A stretch of 64,000 nucleotides of DNA, from the NCBI GenBank assembly GCA_966250375.1, contig CBINHE010000009.1:1-64000 (forward strand), read 5' to 3'. The translations under genes and the position numbers were made by a program. Of this stretch, positions 27,695 through 36,510 are shown piece after piece. Below the pieces are notes generated by a model, which had not been told where the DNA came from, made no database searches, and saw only the letters and a list, made by a program, of their open reading frames with translations. The stretch's first letter is position 1. Each line of letters begins with the position of its first letter. This stretch comes from CAMLDH01 sp966250375. GTDB taxonomy: Bacteria; Pseudomonadota; Gammaproteobacteria; Burkholderiales; Burkholderiaceae_D.

Positions 27695-28498
27695 ATGACT
27701 CGTGTATTCATCACCGGTGCGTCAAGCGGCATTGGCGCGGCATTAGCAAAACGCTACGCCGAAGAGGGTGCAACGCTGGGATTGGTCGCGCGCCGGCAGC
27801 ATTGCCTGGAACAATTGGCCGCCAGTTTGCCGCACCCTGAGCGCCACCGCATCTATGCCCTCGATGTCACCGACCATGCGGCATTGGCGGCAGCGGCGGC
27901 TGACTTCATCGGCGCGCTGGGCGGCGCCGATGTGGTGATTGCCAATGCCGGCATTTCGCAAGGTACCCTGACCGAATATGCGGAAGATATGGCGGTGTTC
28001 GAGCGCATCGTCGCAACCAATTTGCTGGCAACGGTGGCGACCTTCGCGCCGTTCATCGCGACGCTGAAAGCACAGGCGCAAGCGGGCAGCCGCGCTTGCC
28101 GCCTGGTCGGTATCGCCAGCGTGGCCGGCATTCGCGGATTACCTGGTGCAGAAGCGTATAGCGCATCGAAGGCGGCAGTAATCAGCTATTGCGAGTCGTT
28201 GCGGATCGAATTGAGAAGCAGTGGCGTGAAGGTGATCACGATCGTGCCGGGTTATATCGATACGCCGATGACGCAAGTAAACAGCTATCGGATGCCATTC
28301 CTGATGGCGGCGGAAAAATTCGCGGCCAATGTCGTTGCGCAAATCGACGCCGGCAGCAGCTACCGCGTCATTCCGTGGCAGATGGGCGTGGTTGCCAAGC
28401 TGCTGCGGCTACTGCCGAACTGGGCCTATGATTTTTTATTATCCAAAGCGCCACACAAGGCGCGCACCGCATCCGGCATCCAGAATCCACAGCCATAA
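27695..28498 (+). CDS. Short-chain dehydrogenase/reductase
   Basis: A 267-residue classical SDR. The NAD(P)-binding motif TGASSGIG is at residues 7-14, the NAG structural motif is in VVIANAGISQGT, and the catalytic pair is in YSASKAAV after a GIASVAGIRGLPG serine segment. The C-terminal hydrophobic helix (LLRLLPNWAYDFLL) suggests membrane association, as in YdfG/SDR7C-like lipid-related enzymes. Substrate unknown. The start is uncertain: ATG 27683 lies in the terminator's U-tract and ATG 27695 follows; neither has a ribosome site. Confidence 0.85.
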   Translation: MTRVFITGASSGIGAALAKRYAEEGATLGLVARRQHCLEQLAASLPHPERHRIYALDVTDHAALAAAAADFIGALGGADVVIANAGISQGTLTEYAEDMAVFERIVATNLLATVATFAPFIATLKAQAQAGSRACRLVGIASVAGIRGLPGAEAYSASKAAVISYCESLRIELRSSGVKVITIVPGYIDTPMTQVNSYRMPFLMAAEKFAANVVAQIDAGSSYRVIPWQMGVVAKLLRLLPNWAYDFLLSKAPHKARTASGIQNPQP

Positions 28499-28581
28499 GG
28501 CTGACCGACACCAGCGGCCAGCTACACGCAATTCACTTGGACGGAATCGCTATTGCGGCGCGAGATCGATTCAGATTGGTA

Positions 28582-29001
28582 TTACTTTTGGCGATTATTG
28601 ATACGCACCAGCATGCGGATGACTTCGCGCGCAATCATGCGATGGTGCTCATCCAGATGCTGCAAGTCCGCGATCAGCTTTACATCGTCGGATTCAAAGC
28701 GTGGCGATGACTCGGAGGTGCTGCCGTCAGCGTGGCGTTGCGTTTGCAGTCCGTCGCCGCCGAAGCGCAGCCACTCGGCAGGCACGCCTAGCCATTGGGC
28801 CAGGATACGCAATTTTTCCTGAGTGGGAATAGCTTCGCCTACCAGCCATTTGCGCGCGGCATGGACTGTAATCGGAGGACCCGAAAAGCGAATATTGAAT
28901 TCGCGTGCCAATTGGGTTGGACTGTCCGGGGAGTAATCCGCGTTTCTCAGAGCTTGCTGCAAGCGCTCGCTGAAATCTTCTCGTTCGATGGATGCTTTCA
29001 T
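28582..29001 (-). CDS. Cro/CI-type helix-turn-helix regulator
   Basis: A 139-residue DNA-binding protein. An HTH domain spans about residues 10-70: a helical start (FSERLQQALRNADYS), the SPTQLAREFN helix, and the recognition-like ITVHAARKWLVGEAIPTQEKL followed by LAQWLGVPAEWLRFG. The C-terminal part is helical and probably used for dimerisation. There is no peptidase domain. Three GTGACAG-like direct repeats sit directly upstream of its start and could be its own operator. The target genes are unknown. Confidence 0.8.
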   Translation of the reverse strand: MKASIEREDFSERLQQALRNADYSPDSPTQLAREFNIRFSGPPITVHAARKWLVGEAIPTQEKLRILAQWLGVPAEWLRFGGDGLQTQRHADGSTSESSPRFESDDVKLIADLQHLDEHHRMIAREVIRMLVRINNRQK

Positions 29002-29027
29002 TATCGCGAACTATTCCATGTCGGCAC

Positions 29028-29068
29028 GTGACAGTCAGTTTTTTCGTGACAGGAACTTTTTGTGACCG
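29028..29068. promoter_or_regulatory. Three GTGAC(A/C)G direct repeats, putative operator
   Basis: GTGACAG at 29028-29034, GTGACAG at 29046-29052 and GTGACCG at 29062-29068 are spaced 18 and 16 bases apart, each followed by a T- or A/T-rich tract. They lie 27-67 bases upstream of the minus-strand HTH gene, where an autoregulatory operator would be expected. Confidence 0.45.
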
Positions 29069-29325
29069 GAAATTTCGCGCCATTATTCGCCTTTGCAAGC
29101 CGGCGCCACACGTCTTTTTAATATAGACGGTGCGAGGTCAAAATCAATAGCGCATTTCTCAGAGAGTTTTAAAACGAATGACGTTGGCCCCTTCCATGTT
29201 GCGTCGCAAAACGGTTTGTCATGCGATAGCAGCATCAATGTGTCATTCAATTCAAGTGGATTCATCGAGTTGTCAAAATCAAGATACGCATCGGCTTGCA
29301 TTTTGAACAGGCGCGCTACAATAGA

Positions 29326-29343
29326 GTTGACGTTAACGTTAAC
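29326..29343. promoter_or_regulatory. LiuR-type operator upstream of liuR
   Basis: GTTGACGTTAACGTTAAC is near-palindromic and shares the core ACGTNAACGTYAA with the site before liuA (29928-29944). MerR-family LiuR proteins bind palindromes of this ACGT-containing type. Autoregulation is inferred. Confidence 0.6.
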
Positions 29344-29423
29344 TGTCATTCTAAACACAACCCGATTTATTACCGCATGCGCCGCATAGGGGCGTATTGC
29401 TTATTGAACCCAACATCGCCACC

Positions 29424-29879
29424 ATGCCTACCTATACCATCACTGAACTGGCGCGCGAATTCGACATAACGCCACGCGCGATTCGCTTTTACGAAGATCA
29501 AGGCTTGATCAGCCCCAAGCGCGAAGGTGCCGGAGGCCGCACCCGCGTATATTCGGCGCGTGAGCGTACGCGTCTGAAGCTGACCTTGCGCGGCAAGCGG
29601 CTCGGCCTGACGCTGTCCGAAATCAAGAGTCTGGTGGACATGTATGAATCGCCGAAGGATTCGAATGTGCAAATGAAGCGTTTTCTAACTGTGCTGGCGC
29701 GGCATCGCGAAACGCTCGAGCAGCAGCGCGAGGATATCGAAGTGACTTTGGCCGAGATTGCCATGCACGAAGACGAATGCCGACGCATGCTGGAAGGCGG
29801 GACGGCGAAGAAAGCCCAGCCGGTGTTGCGCACCATCGCCAAAAAGCCGGTTTCCAAACGCAGCAAGGAGGCGGCTTGA
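29424..29879 (+). CDS. liuR: MerR-family regulator of isovalerate/leucine degradation (LiuR)
   Basis: A 151-residue MerR-type regulator. The winged HTH is at the N-terminus (YTITELAREFDITPRAIRFY then EDQGLISPKREG), followed by a long coiled-coil dimerisation helix and a basic C-terminal tail (KKPVSKRSKEAA). The N-terminus and length match LiuR proteins that control branched-chain amino-acid catabolism. I chose ATG 29424 because conserved homology starts at MPTYTITELA. It sits directly upstream of liuA, and both genes have a shared ACGT palindrome in front. Confidence 0.88.
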   Translation: MPTYTITELAREFDITPRAIRFYEDQGLISPKREGAGGRTRVYSARERTRLKLTLRGKRLGLTLSEIKSLVDMYESPKDSNVQMKRFLTVLARHRETLEQQREDIEVTLAEIAMHEDECRRMLEGGTAKKAQPVLRTIAKKPVSKRSKEAA

Positions 29880-29927
29880 AGGTTTCGGTCACCTGCAGCA
29901 AGCGCAGCCACCGGAATTTGCTTTACG

Positions 29928-29944
29928 GTTACGTAAACGTCAAT
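29928..29944. promoter_or_regulatory. LiuR-type operator upstream of liuA
   Basis: GTTACGTAAACGTCAAT lies 63 bases before the liuA start and shares its core with the site before liuR. A LiuR-controlled promoter for liuA is the simplest reading. Confidence 0.6.
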
Positions 29945-30006
29945 TCGAGGTATGATTTTACATCCCGAAATCCACTCGTAATTTTCCCTTGAAAATGGAG
30001 GACGAC

Positions 30007-31191
30007 ATGATCCATTTGCCCGGCTTGACCTTTGACCATGGCGAAGACATCGCCGCCCTGCGCGAAACCATCCAGCAATTCGCGCAAGCCGAAATCGCGC
30101 CGCGCGCTGCCGAAATCGACCGCGCCGACCAGTTCCCGATGGATCTGTGGCGCAAGATGGGCGCCCTCGGCATCCTCGGTATTACTGTCGAAGAAGAATT
30201 CGGCGGCGCCGCGATGGGTTATCTCGCGCACATCGTTGCGATGGAAGAAATCTCGCGCGCATCGGCCTCGGTTGGTCTGTCGTACGGGGCGCATTCGAAC
30301 CTGTGCGTGAACCAAATTCGCCGCAACGGTACGTCGGAACAACGCGCAAAATACCTGCCGAAGCTGGTGTCCGGTGAATACATCGGCGCACTCGCCATGT
30401 CGGAGCCGAATGCCGGTTCCGATGTGGTCAGCATGAAATTGCGTGCCGATTGGAAGGGCGACCGCTGGGTGCTGAACGGTACCAAGATGTGGATCACCAA
30501 TGGGCCGGACGCTGACGTGCTGGTGGTGTATGCGAAAAACGATTTGGATGCCGGTCCGCACGGCATGACCGCTTTCCTGGTTGAAAAGAATTTCAAGGGT
30601 TTTTCCATCGCGCAAAAACTCGACAAGCTCGGCATGCGCGGCTCGTCCACCGGCGAGCTGGTATTCCAGGATTGCGAAGTGCCGGCCGAAAATGTGCTGG
30701 GCGGCTTGGGCAAAGGTGTCAATGTGCTGATGTCCGGCCTTGATTTCGAGCGTGCCGTATTGTCCGGTGGGCCGCTGGGCATCATGCAAGCCTGCATGGA
30801 TGTGGTCGTGCCGTATATCCATGATCGCAGGCAGTTCGGCCAGCCGATCGGCGAATTCCAGCTCATGCAAGGGAAGATCGCTGATATGTATTCGACCATG
30901 ATGGCGTGCAAAGCCTATGTGTATGCAGTTGGCCAGGCATGCGACCGGGCCGTGACGCCGGAGGCGGTGCGCGCGATCCGCAAGGATGCCGCTGGTGCGA
31001 TTCTGTACTCGGCGGAAAAAGCGACATGGATGGCAGGTGAAACGATCCAGGTTATGGGCGGCAATGGCTATATCAATGAATATCCGGCCGGCCGTTTGTG
31101 GCGCGACGCGAAGTTGTATGAGATCGGCGCTGGCACCAGTGAAATCCGGCGCATGTTGATCGGACGCGAATTGTTTGAAGAGACAAAATGA
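30007..31191 (+). CDS. liuA: Isovaleryl-CoA dehydrogenase
   Basis: A 394-residue acyl-CoA dehydrogenase that oxidises isovaleryl-CoA to 3-methylcrotonyl-CoA in leucine breakdown. The catalytic base is placed as in isovaleryl-CoA dehydrogenases: Glu248 in GLDFERAVLSGGP, while the usual C-terminal glutamate of other family members is absent (IGAGTSEI). FAD motifs AMSEPNAGSD and WITNG are present. GGAGG lies five bases before ATG 30007, which decides the start. A LiuR-type operator is upstream. A short coding frame and aceK follow. Confidence 0.95.
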   Translation: MIHLPGLTFDHGEDIAALRETIQQFAQAEIAPRAAEIDRADQFPMDLWRKMGALGILGITVEEEFGGAAMGYLAHIVAMEEISRASASVGLSYGAHSNLCVNQIRRNGTSEQRAKYLPKLVSGEYIGALAMSEPNAGSDVVSMKLRADWKGDRWVLNGTKMWITNGPDADVLVVYAKNDLDAGPHGMTAFLVEKNFKGFSIAQKLDKLGMRGSSTGELVFQDCEVPAENVLGGLGKGVNVLMSGLDFERAVLSGGPLGIMQACMDVVVPYIHDRRQFGQPIGEFQLMQGKIADMYSTMMACKAYVYAVGQACDRAVTPEAVRAIRKDAAGAILYSAEKATWMAGETIQVMGGNGYINEYPAGRLWRDAKLYEIGAGTSEIRRMLIGRELFEETK

Positions 31192-31320
31192 CACATGTTT
31201 TTGCCATGGTGCATTTTTAAAATCGCACATACTATTCAACATGAGCACACTTCTCATCACGCCCCCGTTACGCCAGCATGGCTCGCTATCGAGGGCGCTT
31301 GGCAAGGAGGTATGCTCAAA

Positions 31321-31416
31321 ATGAAAAACCTGCAGCTGTCCGGCCTCTTCAAGCTGTGCGGTATCGGCACGGATTTGGCTAAACCAGTAATGTGGAAAAT
31401 TCGATTCGGGCTTTAA
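31321..31416 (+). CDS. Possible 31-residue micro-ORF ahead of aceK
   Basis: The frame begins at ATG 31321 with a perfect AAGGAGG ten bases upstream (31304-31310) and ends two bases before the aceK ATG, which itself has no Shine-Dalgarno. It encodes a short peptide, mixed hydrophobic and basic, with one Cys (MKNLQLSGLFKLCGIGTDLA, then a basic tail). An in-frame ATG at 31312 is also possible but too close to the ribosome site. It may couple translation into aceK or be a small protein; I know no homologue. It could also be a chance frame. Confidence 0.4.
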   Translation: MKNLQLSGLFKLCGIGTDLAKPVMWKIRFGL

Positions 31417-31418
31417 AG

Positions 31419-33218
31419 ATGCCGCACACCACCTTCCCAAAACTCTTATCCTCACAAATCGCGTTCGATACCGCGCGCACCATCCTCGACGGTTTCGACA
31501 AGCATTACCGTTTGTTCCGCGAAGCGAGCCGCGATGCGAAACGCTACTTCGAGGAAAGCGACTGGAAAACCGCGCAGGCTCATGCCAGGGCACGTATTGC
31601 CTTTTATGACACGCGCGTGCAGGAATGCGTGCATGTGCTGGAAGACGAATATGACCAGGAAGACCTGACCGACGATGTGTGGCGCGAGGTCAAGCTGCAT
31701 TACATTGGCTTGCTGACCAACCATAAACAGCCCGAACTGGCGGAAACGTTTTTCAATTCGGTATGCTGCAATATCCTGCACCGTGCATATTTCCATAACG
31801 ACTTCATTTTTGTGCGGCCCGCGGTATCAACCGAATACATCGACACGGAAGAACTGGCGCCCACCTATCGTGTGTATTACCCGAGCAAGGATGGCTTGCA
31901 TTTTGCGTTGAAGCGCATCGTCACCAATTTTCAGCTCAAATGTCCGTTTGCCGATCTCGAACGTGACATCGGCTTTGTCGAAGAACGCTTGCGTGGCATG
32001 TTTGGGGCGGACTTGCTGGAGCCGAACCATCAAATCCAGGTGCTTGCAAGCTTGTTCTATCGTAACAAGGGTGCCTATATCGTCGGCAAAGGCATCAACG
32101 GCAACCGCGAATATCCATTCGTATTGCCGATTTTGCATAACCGCAAGGGCGGCCTGATTCTCGATACGGTGCTATTCGATCCGCGATTGATCACGGTGCT
32201 GTTCTCGTTCACGCGCGCGTATTTCATGGTCGACATGGAAGTGCCATCCGCGTATGTGCAATTCCTGCGCAGCCTTATGCCGAACAAGCCGCGTAGCGAA
32301 ATTTATACGATTCTCGGTTTGCAAAAGCTGGGCAAGGCGCTGTTTTATCGCGATTTTCTGCGCCACCTGAAACACTCGTCTGACCGCTTTGAAGCGGCAC
32401 CCGGTATCCGCGGCTTGGTGATGGTGGTATTTGCGTTGCCGTCGTTCCCGTATGTCTTCAAGGTAATCAAGGATTATTTTCCGCCTCCGAAAGAAACCAC
32501 GCGCGCGATCGTGAAAGAAAAGTACTTGCTGGTGAAAAACCACGATCGCGTCGGCCGCATGGCCGATACGCTTGAATATTCAAATGTCGCGTTTCCGCGC
32601 TCGCGATTTTCAGAAGAATTGCTGGCGGAGCTGAAAGAAGTCGCACCATCGATCGTCGAAGAAGAAGGCGATGAAATCGTGATCAAGCATGTATATATCG
32701 AGCGTCGCATGATGCCGCTCAATATTTTTCTGAATAATGCAGAAAAACGCGGCGACGAAGCCGCAGTCGAGCACGGCGTGAAAGAATACGGAAATGCAAT
32801 CAAAGAATTGGTCGGCGTCAATATCTTCCCTGGAGATATGTTGTATAAGAACTTTGGTGTGACGCGTCATGGCCGTGTGGTGTTTTACGATTACGATGAA
32901 ATCGAATACATCACCGACTGCAATTTCCGCAAGATTCCCGCGCCGCACAATGAAGAGGAAGAAATGTCGGCAGAACCGTGGTACCCAATCGCCAAAAACG
33001 ATGTGTTCCCGGAACAGCTTGGCACTTTCCTGCTCGGGAATCCGACCGTGAAAAAGTATTTCATGAAGCATCACGCCGACCTGCTTACGCCGGAGTTTTG
33101 GCAGGCACGCAAGCAACGGATCTTGGAAGGCTATATCGATGACGTTTTCCCGTATCCGCCAGAATTACGTTTCAGTTATCAGGCAAATTTATCCATCCCG
33201 TCAGCGCAAGCGGCGTAA
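31419..33218 (+). CDS. aceK: Isocitrate dehydrogenase kinase/phosphatase
   Basis: A 599-residue bifunctional AceK that inactivates (kinase) or reactivates (phosphatase) NADP-isocitrate dehydrogenase, directing carbon to the glyoxylate shunt. The regulatory domain is N-terminal. The ATP-binding/catalytic region lies in the C-terminal half, with FPYVFKVIKDYFPPPKETTR and GVTRHGRVVFYDYDEIEY. Length is typical. I chose ATG 31419 over GTG 31392 because the latter overlaps the micro-ORF. Neighbours are leucine/acetyl-CoA genes, which fits control of the shunt when acetyl-CoA is the carbon source. Confidence 0.95.
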   Translation: MPHTTFPKLLSSQIAFDTARTILDGFDKHYRLFREASRDAKRYFEESDWKTAQAHARARIAFYDTRVQECVHVLEDEYDQEDLTDDVWREVKLHYIGLLTNHKQPELAETFFNSVCCNILHRAYFHNDFIFVRPAVSTEYIDTEELAPTYRVYYPSKDGLHFALKRIVTNFQLKCPFADLERDIGFVEERLRGMFGADLLEPNHQIQVLASLFYRNKGAYIVGKGINGNREYPFVLPILHNRKGGLILDTVLFDPRLITVLFSFTRAYFMVDMEVPSAYVQFLRSLMPNKPRSEIYTILGLQKLGKALFYRDFLRHLKHSSDRFEAAPGIRGLVMVVFALPSFPYVFKVIKDYFPPPKETTRAIVKEKYLLVKNHDRVGRMADTLEYSNVAFPRSRFSEELLAELKEVAPSIVEEEGDEIVIKHVYIERRMMPLNIFLNNAEKRGDEAAVEHGVKEYGNAIKELVGVNIFPGDMLYKNFGVTRHGRVVFYDYDEIEYITDCNFRKIPAPHNEEEEMSAEPWYPIAKNDVFPEQLGTFLLGNPTVKKYFMKHHADLLTPEFWQARKQRILEGYIDDVFPYPPELRFSYQANLSIPSAQAA

Positions 33219-33290
33219 ATTTTAATCATTGCGGGAAAGAGTCAAGTGCAGGCTAGGCTCCATCTCCAACAACTTAAAGGAAGAAATGTC

Positions 33291-34472
33291 ATGAATGATC
33301 CTATCGTTATCGTCGGCGCGGCCCGCACCCCCATGGGTGCATTTCAGGGCGACTTTTCGTCAGTGACGGCCACCGAACTGGGCGCGGTCGCCATCAAGGC
33401 TGCGGTCGAACGCGCTGGGCTCGAACCGAACCTGGTGCAGGATGTCTTGTTCGGCAACTGCCTGATGGCAGGTCTGGGCCAGGCGCCGGCACGCCAGGCA
33501 GCGATCAAGGCCGGCATTCCGGCCTCGGCTGGCGCAGTCACGATGTCGAAAATGTGTGGATCGGCGATGCAGGCAACCATGTTCGCATTCGATTCGATCG
33601 CTGCAGGCACTAATGACGTCGTCGTCGCAGGCGGCATGGAATCGATGACCAATGCGCCCTACCTGATTCCGAAAGCGCGCAGCGGCTATCGCATCGGCCA
33701 CGGGATGATGTACGACCACATGATGCTGGACGGCCTGGAAGACGCCTATGAAAAAGGCCGCTCGATGGGCACCTTCGGCGAAGAGTGCGCGGCGAAATAT
33801 GAATTCACGCGCGAAGCGCAGGATGCATTCGCCATTGAGTCGGTCAAACGCGCGCAGGCCGCGACTGCCGACGGCTCGTTCAAATGGGAAATCGCACCGG
33901 TCACGGTGTCCGGCCGCGGCGGCGATATCGTGATCGACAAGGATGAAGGCCCGCTGAAAGCGAAACTCGACAAGATCACCGCATTGAAGCCCGCGTTCCA
34001 GAAAGACGGCACCATCACTGCCGCATCGTCGTCGTCGATCAATGACGGCGCCGCAGCACTCGTGCTCATGCGCGAATCGACCGCGGAAAAACTCGGTTGC
34101 ACGCCGCTCGCAAAAATCATCGGTCACGCGCGTCATTCGCAAGCGCCGAATTTGTTTACGACAGCACCGGTCGGCGCGATTGCCAATCTGTGTAAAAAAA
34201 TCGGCTGGACCACCGGCGACGTCGACCTGTTCGAAATCAACGAAGCGTTTGCCGTGGTGCCGATGGCGGCGATGAAGGACCACAACATCCCGCACAGCAA
34301 GGTCAATATCAACGGTGGCGCCTGTGCACTGGGCCACCCGATCGGCGCGTCCGGTGCGCGCATCATCGTGACCCTGATCGGCGCGTTGAAAAAGACCGGC
34401 GGCAAGCGCGGCATTGCATCGCTGTGCATCGGTGGCGGTGAAGGTACCGCGATGGCGATTGAATTGATGTAA
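33291..34472 (+). CDS. Acetyl-CoA C-acyltransferase (thiolase II)
   Basis: A 393-residue thiolase. The nucleophile is Cys89 (MSKMCGSAMQ), and the C-terminal active-site residues are in GHPIGASGAR and the CIGGGEG motif. It most likely acts as acetyl-CoA acetyltransferase on acetoacetyl-CoA, the end product of leucine breakdown; a beta-ketothiolase with broader chain length is possible. An AAGGAAG lies just before ATG 33291, and the longer frame adds an unlikely leader. It follows aceK in the same direction. Confidence 0.9.
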   Translation: MNDPIVIVGAARTPMGAFQGDFSSVTATELGAVAIKAAVERAGLEPNLVQDVLFGNCLMAGLGQAPARQAAIKAGIPASAGAVTMSKMCGSAMQATMFAFDSIAAGTNDVVVAGGMESMTNAPYLIPKARSGYRIGHGMMYDHMMLDGLEDAYEKGRSMGTFGEECAAKYEFTREAQDAFAIESVKRAQAATADGSFKWEIAPVTVSGRGGDIVIDKDEGPLKAKLDKITALKPAFQKDGTITAASSSSINDGAAALVLMRESTAEKLGCTPLAKIIGHARHSQAPNLFTTAPVGAIANLCKKIGWTTGDVDLFEINEAFAVVPMAAMKDHNIPHSKVNINGGACALGHPIGASGARIIVTLIGALKKTGGKRGIASLCIGGGEGTAMAIELM

Positions 34473-34515
34473 ACACGAAGCTGTTCTGCAGCAGAATCGT
34501 GGAATCCGGGATGTG

Positions 34516-34533
34516 GGGTGCGCTTGCGCACCC
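34516..34533. repeat. Hairpin downstream of the thiolase gene
   Basis: GGGTGCGC and GCGCACCC form a perfect 8-base stem with a TT loop. There is no U-tract. It may be a terminator or a REP-like element between two genes in the same direction. Confidence 0.5.
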
Positions 34534-34614
34534 GGCATTTCCGCTATAGAGGTACGTTCATCAAAAGAGCAATATAGGCGACAGGCGAGGACAACATTGT
34601 TGGAGATGTAGATC

Positions 34615-35283
34615 ATGCCTACCGCATTCATCATAGGCGCATCGCGCGGCATCGGCCGCGAGTTTGCGCAGCAGTTACTGGTCGACGGCTGGAAAGTATT
34701 TGCAACCGCACGTGATGATGCCGGCATTGCCGCGTTGCGTACTGCCGGCGCCGAAGCAATCAAGCTCGATGTGGCGCATACCGAATCGATCGCGTCGCTG
34801 GCATGGCAGCTGGAAGATGTAAAACTGGACCTTGCGGTGTATATGGCGGGCGTGTTTGGTTCGCGGCAAGGCGCCGATGTAGCGCCGACCACCGATGAGT
34901 TCGATAGAATCATGCACACCAATGTGCTCGGTGCGATGCAACTGATCCCGACGGTAGCGCCGATGGTGGAAGCGGCACGCGGGAAATTCATCTTCATGAG
35001 CAGCGGCATGGGCAGCATCGGCGAGGCCGATGGGAGCTATGGGTGGCTATATCGGGTGTCGAAAGCAGCACTCGACATGGCGGTGAAAGCCGCATCGTTC
35101 GATTATCCGAAAGCGAGCCTGGTGGCGATGAGTCCGGGCTGGGTGCAGACCGATATGGGGGGGGCGAATGCAACGATTTCCGTGCAAAAGAGTGTTGCGG
35201 ATATGCGGCGCGTGATCGATATGCTGACGCTGAAAGAGAGCGGCAGCTTCCTCAGCCACAACGGGGGCCATGTATCCTGGTAG
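34615..35283 (+). CDS. SDR-family oxidoreductase (CsgA/sniffer-like)
   Basis: A 222-residue short-chain dehydrogenase. The coenzyme motif GASRGIG is at residues 8-14 and the catalytic YRVSKAAL (Tyr/Lys four apart) is present. Its short length and the VYMAGVFGS segment in place of NAG resemble the small 'sniffer'-type SDRs. The substrate is unknown. It lies between the thiolase and an acyl-CoA dehydrogenase, so a role in acyl or aldehyde metabolism is possible but not shown. Confidence 0.82.
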   Translation: MPTAFIIGASRGIGREFAQQLLVDGWKVFATARDDAGIAALRTAGAEAIKLDVAHTESIASLAWQLEDVKLDLAVYMAGVFGSRQGADVAPTTDEFDRIMHTNVLGAMQLIPTVAPMVEAARGKFIFMSSGMGSIGEADGSYGWLYRVSKAALDMAVKAASFDYPKASLVAMSPGWVQTDMGGANATISVQKSVADMRRVIDMLTLKESGSFLSHNGGHVSW

Positions 35284-35334
35284 ATGCCAGGTGCGCGTTT
35301 TGCACGATAATTCTAAAAAGCGATTTGGTGGGAC

Positions 35335-36462
35335 ATGGTACTGAGTGAACAACATGAAATGATCCGAGATGCGCTGCGCACGTTTTCGCAAGAGCGTCTC
35401 GCGCCCAACGCCGCGCGCTGGGACAAGGAACACCATTTCCCGCAAGAAGAATTGAAAGCGTTGGCGGCCCTCGGCGCATTCGGCGTGGCGGTGCCGGAAG
35501 CACTGGGCGGCGCAGGCCTCGATTACGTGTCGCTAGCCTTGGTGCTGGAAGAAATCGCAGCCGGCGATGGCGGCACCTCGACCATCATTTCCGTCAACAA
35601 TTGCCCGGTATGCAGCATCGCGATGATGTACGCAAATCCGGCGCAACAAGAACAGTTTTTGAAGCCGCTGGCGCGCGGCGACATGCTCGGCGCATTTTGC
35701 CTGACCGAGCCGCATGCGGGCAGCGACGCATCGGCCTTGCGCACCACGGCAAGCAAAGACGGCGATCATTACGTGCTGAATGGGGTAAAGCAATTCATCA
35801 CCAGCGGCAAATACGCGGATGTTGCGATCGTGATCGCGGTAACCGATAAAGGCTTGGGCAAAAAAGGCTTCAGCGCATTCTGGGTGCCGACCGACACGCC
35901 CGGCTATATTGTCACGCGCCTTGAAGAAAAGCTCGGCCAGCATTCCTCGGATACCGCGCAAATCCTGTTCGAGAATTGCCGCATTCCAAAGTGCAACCTG
36001 ATCGGCGAAGAAGGCCAAGGCTACAAGATCGCATTGTCGGGTCTGGAAGGCGGCCGCATCGGCATCGCATCGCAAGCGGTCGGCATGGCGCGCGCAGCGT
36101 TTGACGCCGCGCTGGCGTACGCGAAAGAGCGCACCACTTTCGACAAGGTTTTATTTGAGCATCAGGCGGTGCAATTCAAGCTGGCCGACATGGCGACGCA
36201 GATCGAAGCGGCGCGCCAGTTGGTCATGCACGCGGCCGGCATGAAGGATGCCGGCAAGCCTTGCTTGAAGGAGGCGGCAATGGCGAAATTGTTTGCCAGC
36301 GAGATGGCCGAGCGCGTGTGTTCGGATGCGATCCAGATTCACGGCGGCTATGGCTACGTCAGTGATTTCCCGGTCGAGCGGATCTATCGCGATGTGCGGG
36401 TGTGCCAGATTTACGAAGGCACAAGCGATATTCAGAAAATATTGATTGCTCGTGCATTGTAA
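35335..36462 (+). CDS. Acyl-CoA dehydrogenase (short/branched-chain type)
   Basis: A 375-residue acyl-CoA dehydrogenase. Unlike LiuA, the catalytic Glu is in the usual C-terminal place, Glu361 in IYEGTSDI. The FAD motifs CLTEPHAGSD and FITSG are present. Substrate could be butyryl-, isobutyryl- or 2-methylbutyryl-CoA; the sequence alone does not decide. A GGTGGGA sequence precedes the ATG. It lies inside the leucine degradation region, so a role in branched-chain acyl-CoA oxidation is inferred. Confidence 0.9.
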   Translation: MVLSEQHEMIRDALRTFSQERLAPNAARWDKEHHFPQEELKALAALGAFGVAVPEALGGAGLDYVSLALVLEEIAAGDGGTSTIISVNNCPVCSIAMMYANPAQQEQFLKPLARGDMLGAFCLTEPHAGSDASALRTTASKDGDHYVLNGVKQFITSGKYADVAIVIAVTDKGLGKKGFSAFWVPTDTPGYIVTRLEEKLGQHSSDTAQILFENCRIPKCNLIGEEGQGYKIALSGLEGGRIGIASQAVGMARAAFDAALAYAKERTTFDKVLFEHQAVQFKLADMATQIEAARQLVMHAAGMKDAGKPCLKEAAMAKLFASEMAERVCSDAIQIHGGYGYVSDFPVERIYRDVRVCQIYEGTSDIQKILIARAL

Positions 36463-36510
36463 GCAGCGCCAATATAAAAATTAACCGAGCACACTCTACT
36501 CCATATAACG

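Noticed and set aside
29083..29358. 91-codon minus-strand frame between the HTH gene and liuR
   Set aside because: It runs through the LiuR-type operator, has no ribosome site and no recognisable domain.
29929..31593. Long minus-strand frame (554 codons) opposite liuA
   Set aside because: It is antisense to a complete isovaleryl-CoA dehydrogenase with a proper ribosome site. Such frames arise from GC-rich codon usage.
33360..35018. Long minus-strand frame (552 codons) opposite the thiolase and SDR genes
   Set aside because: Antisense to two clear enzymes and with His/Arg-rich composition typical of shadow frames.
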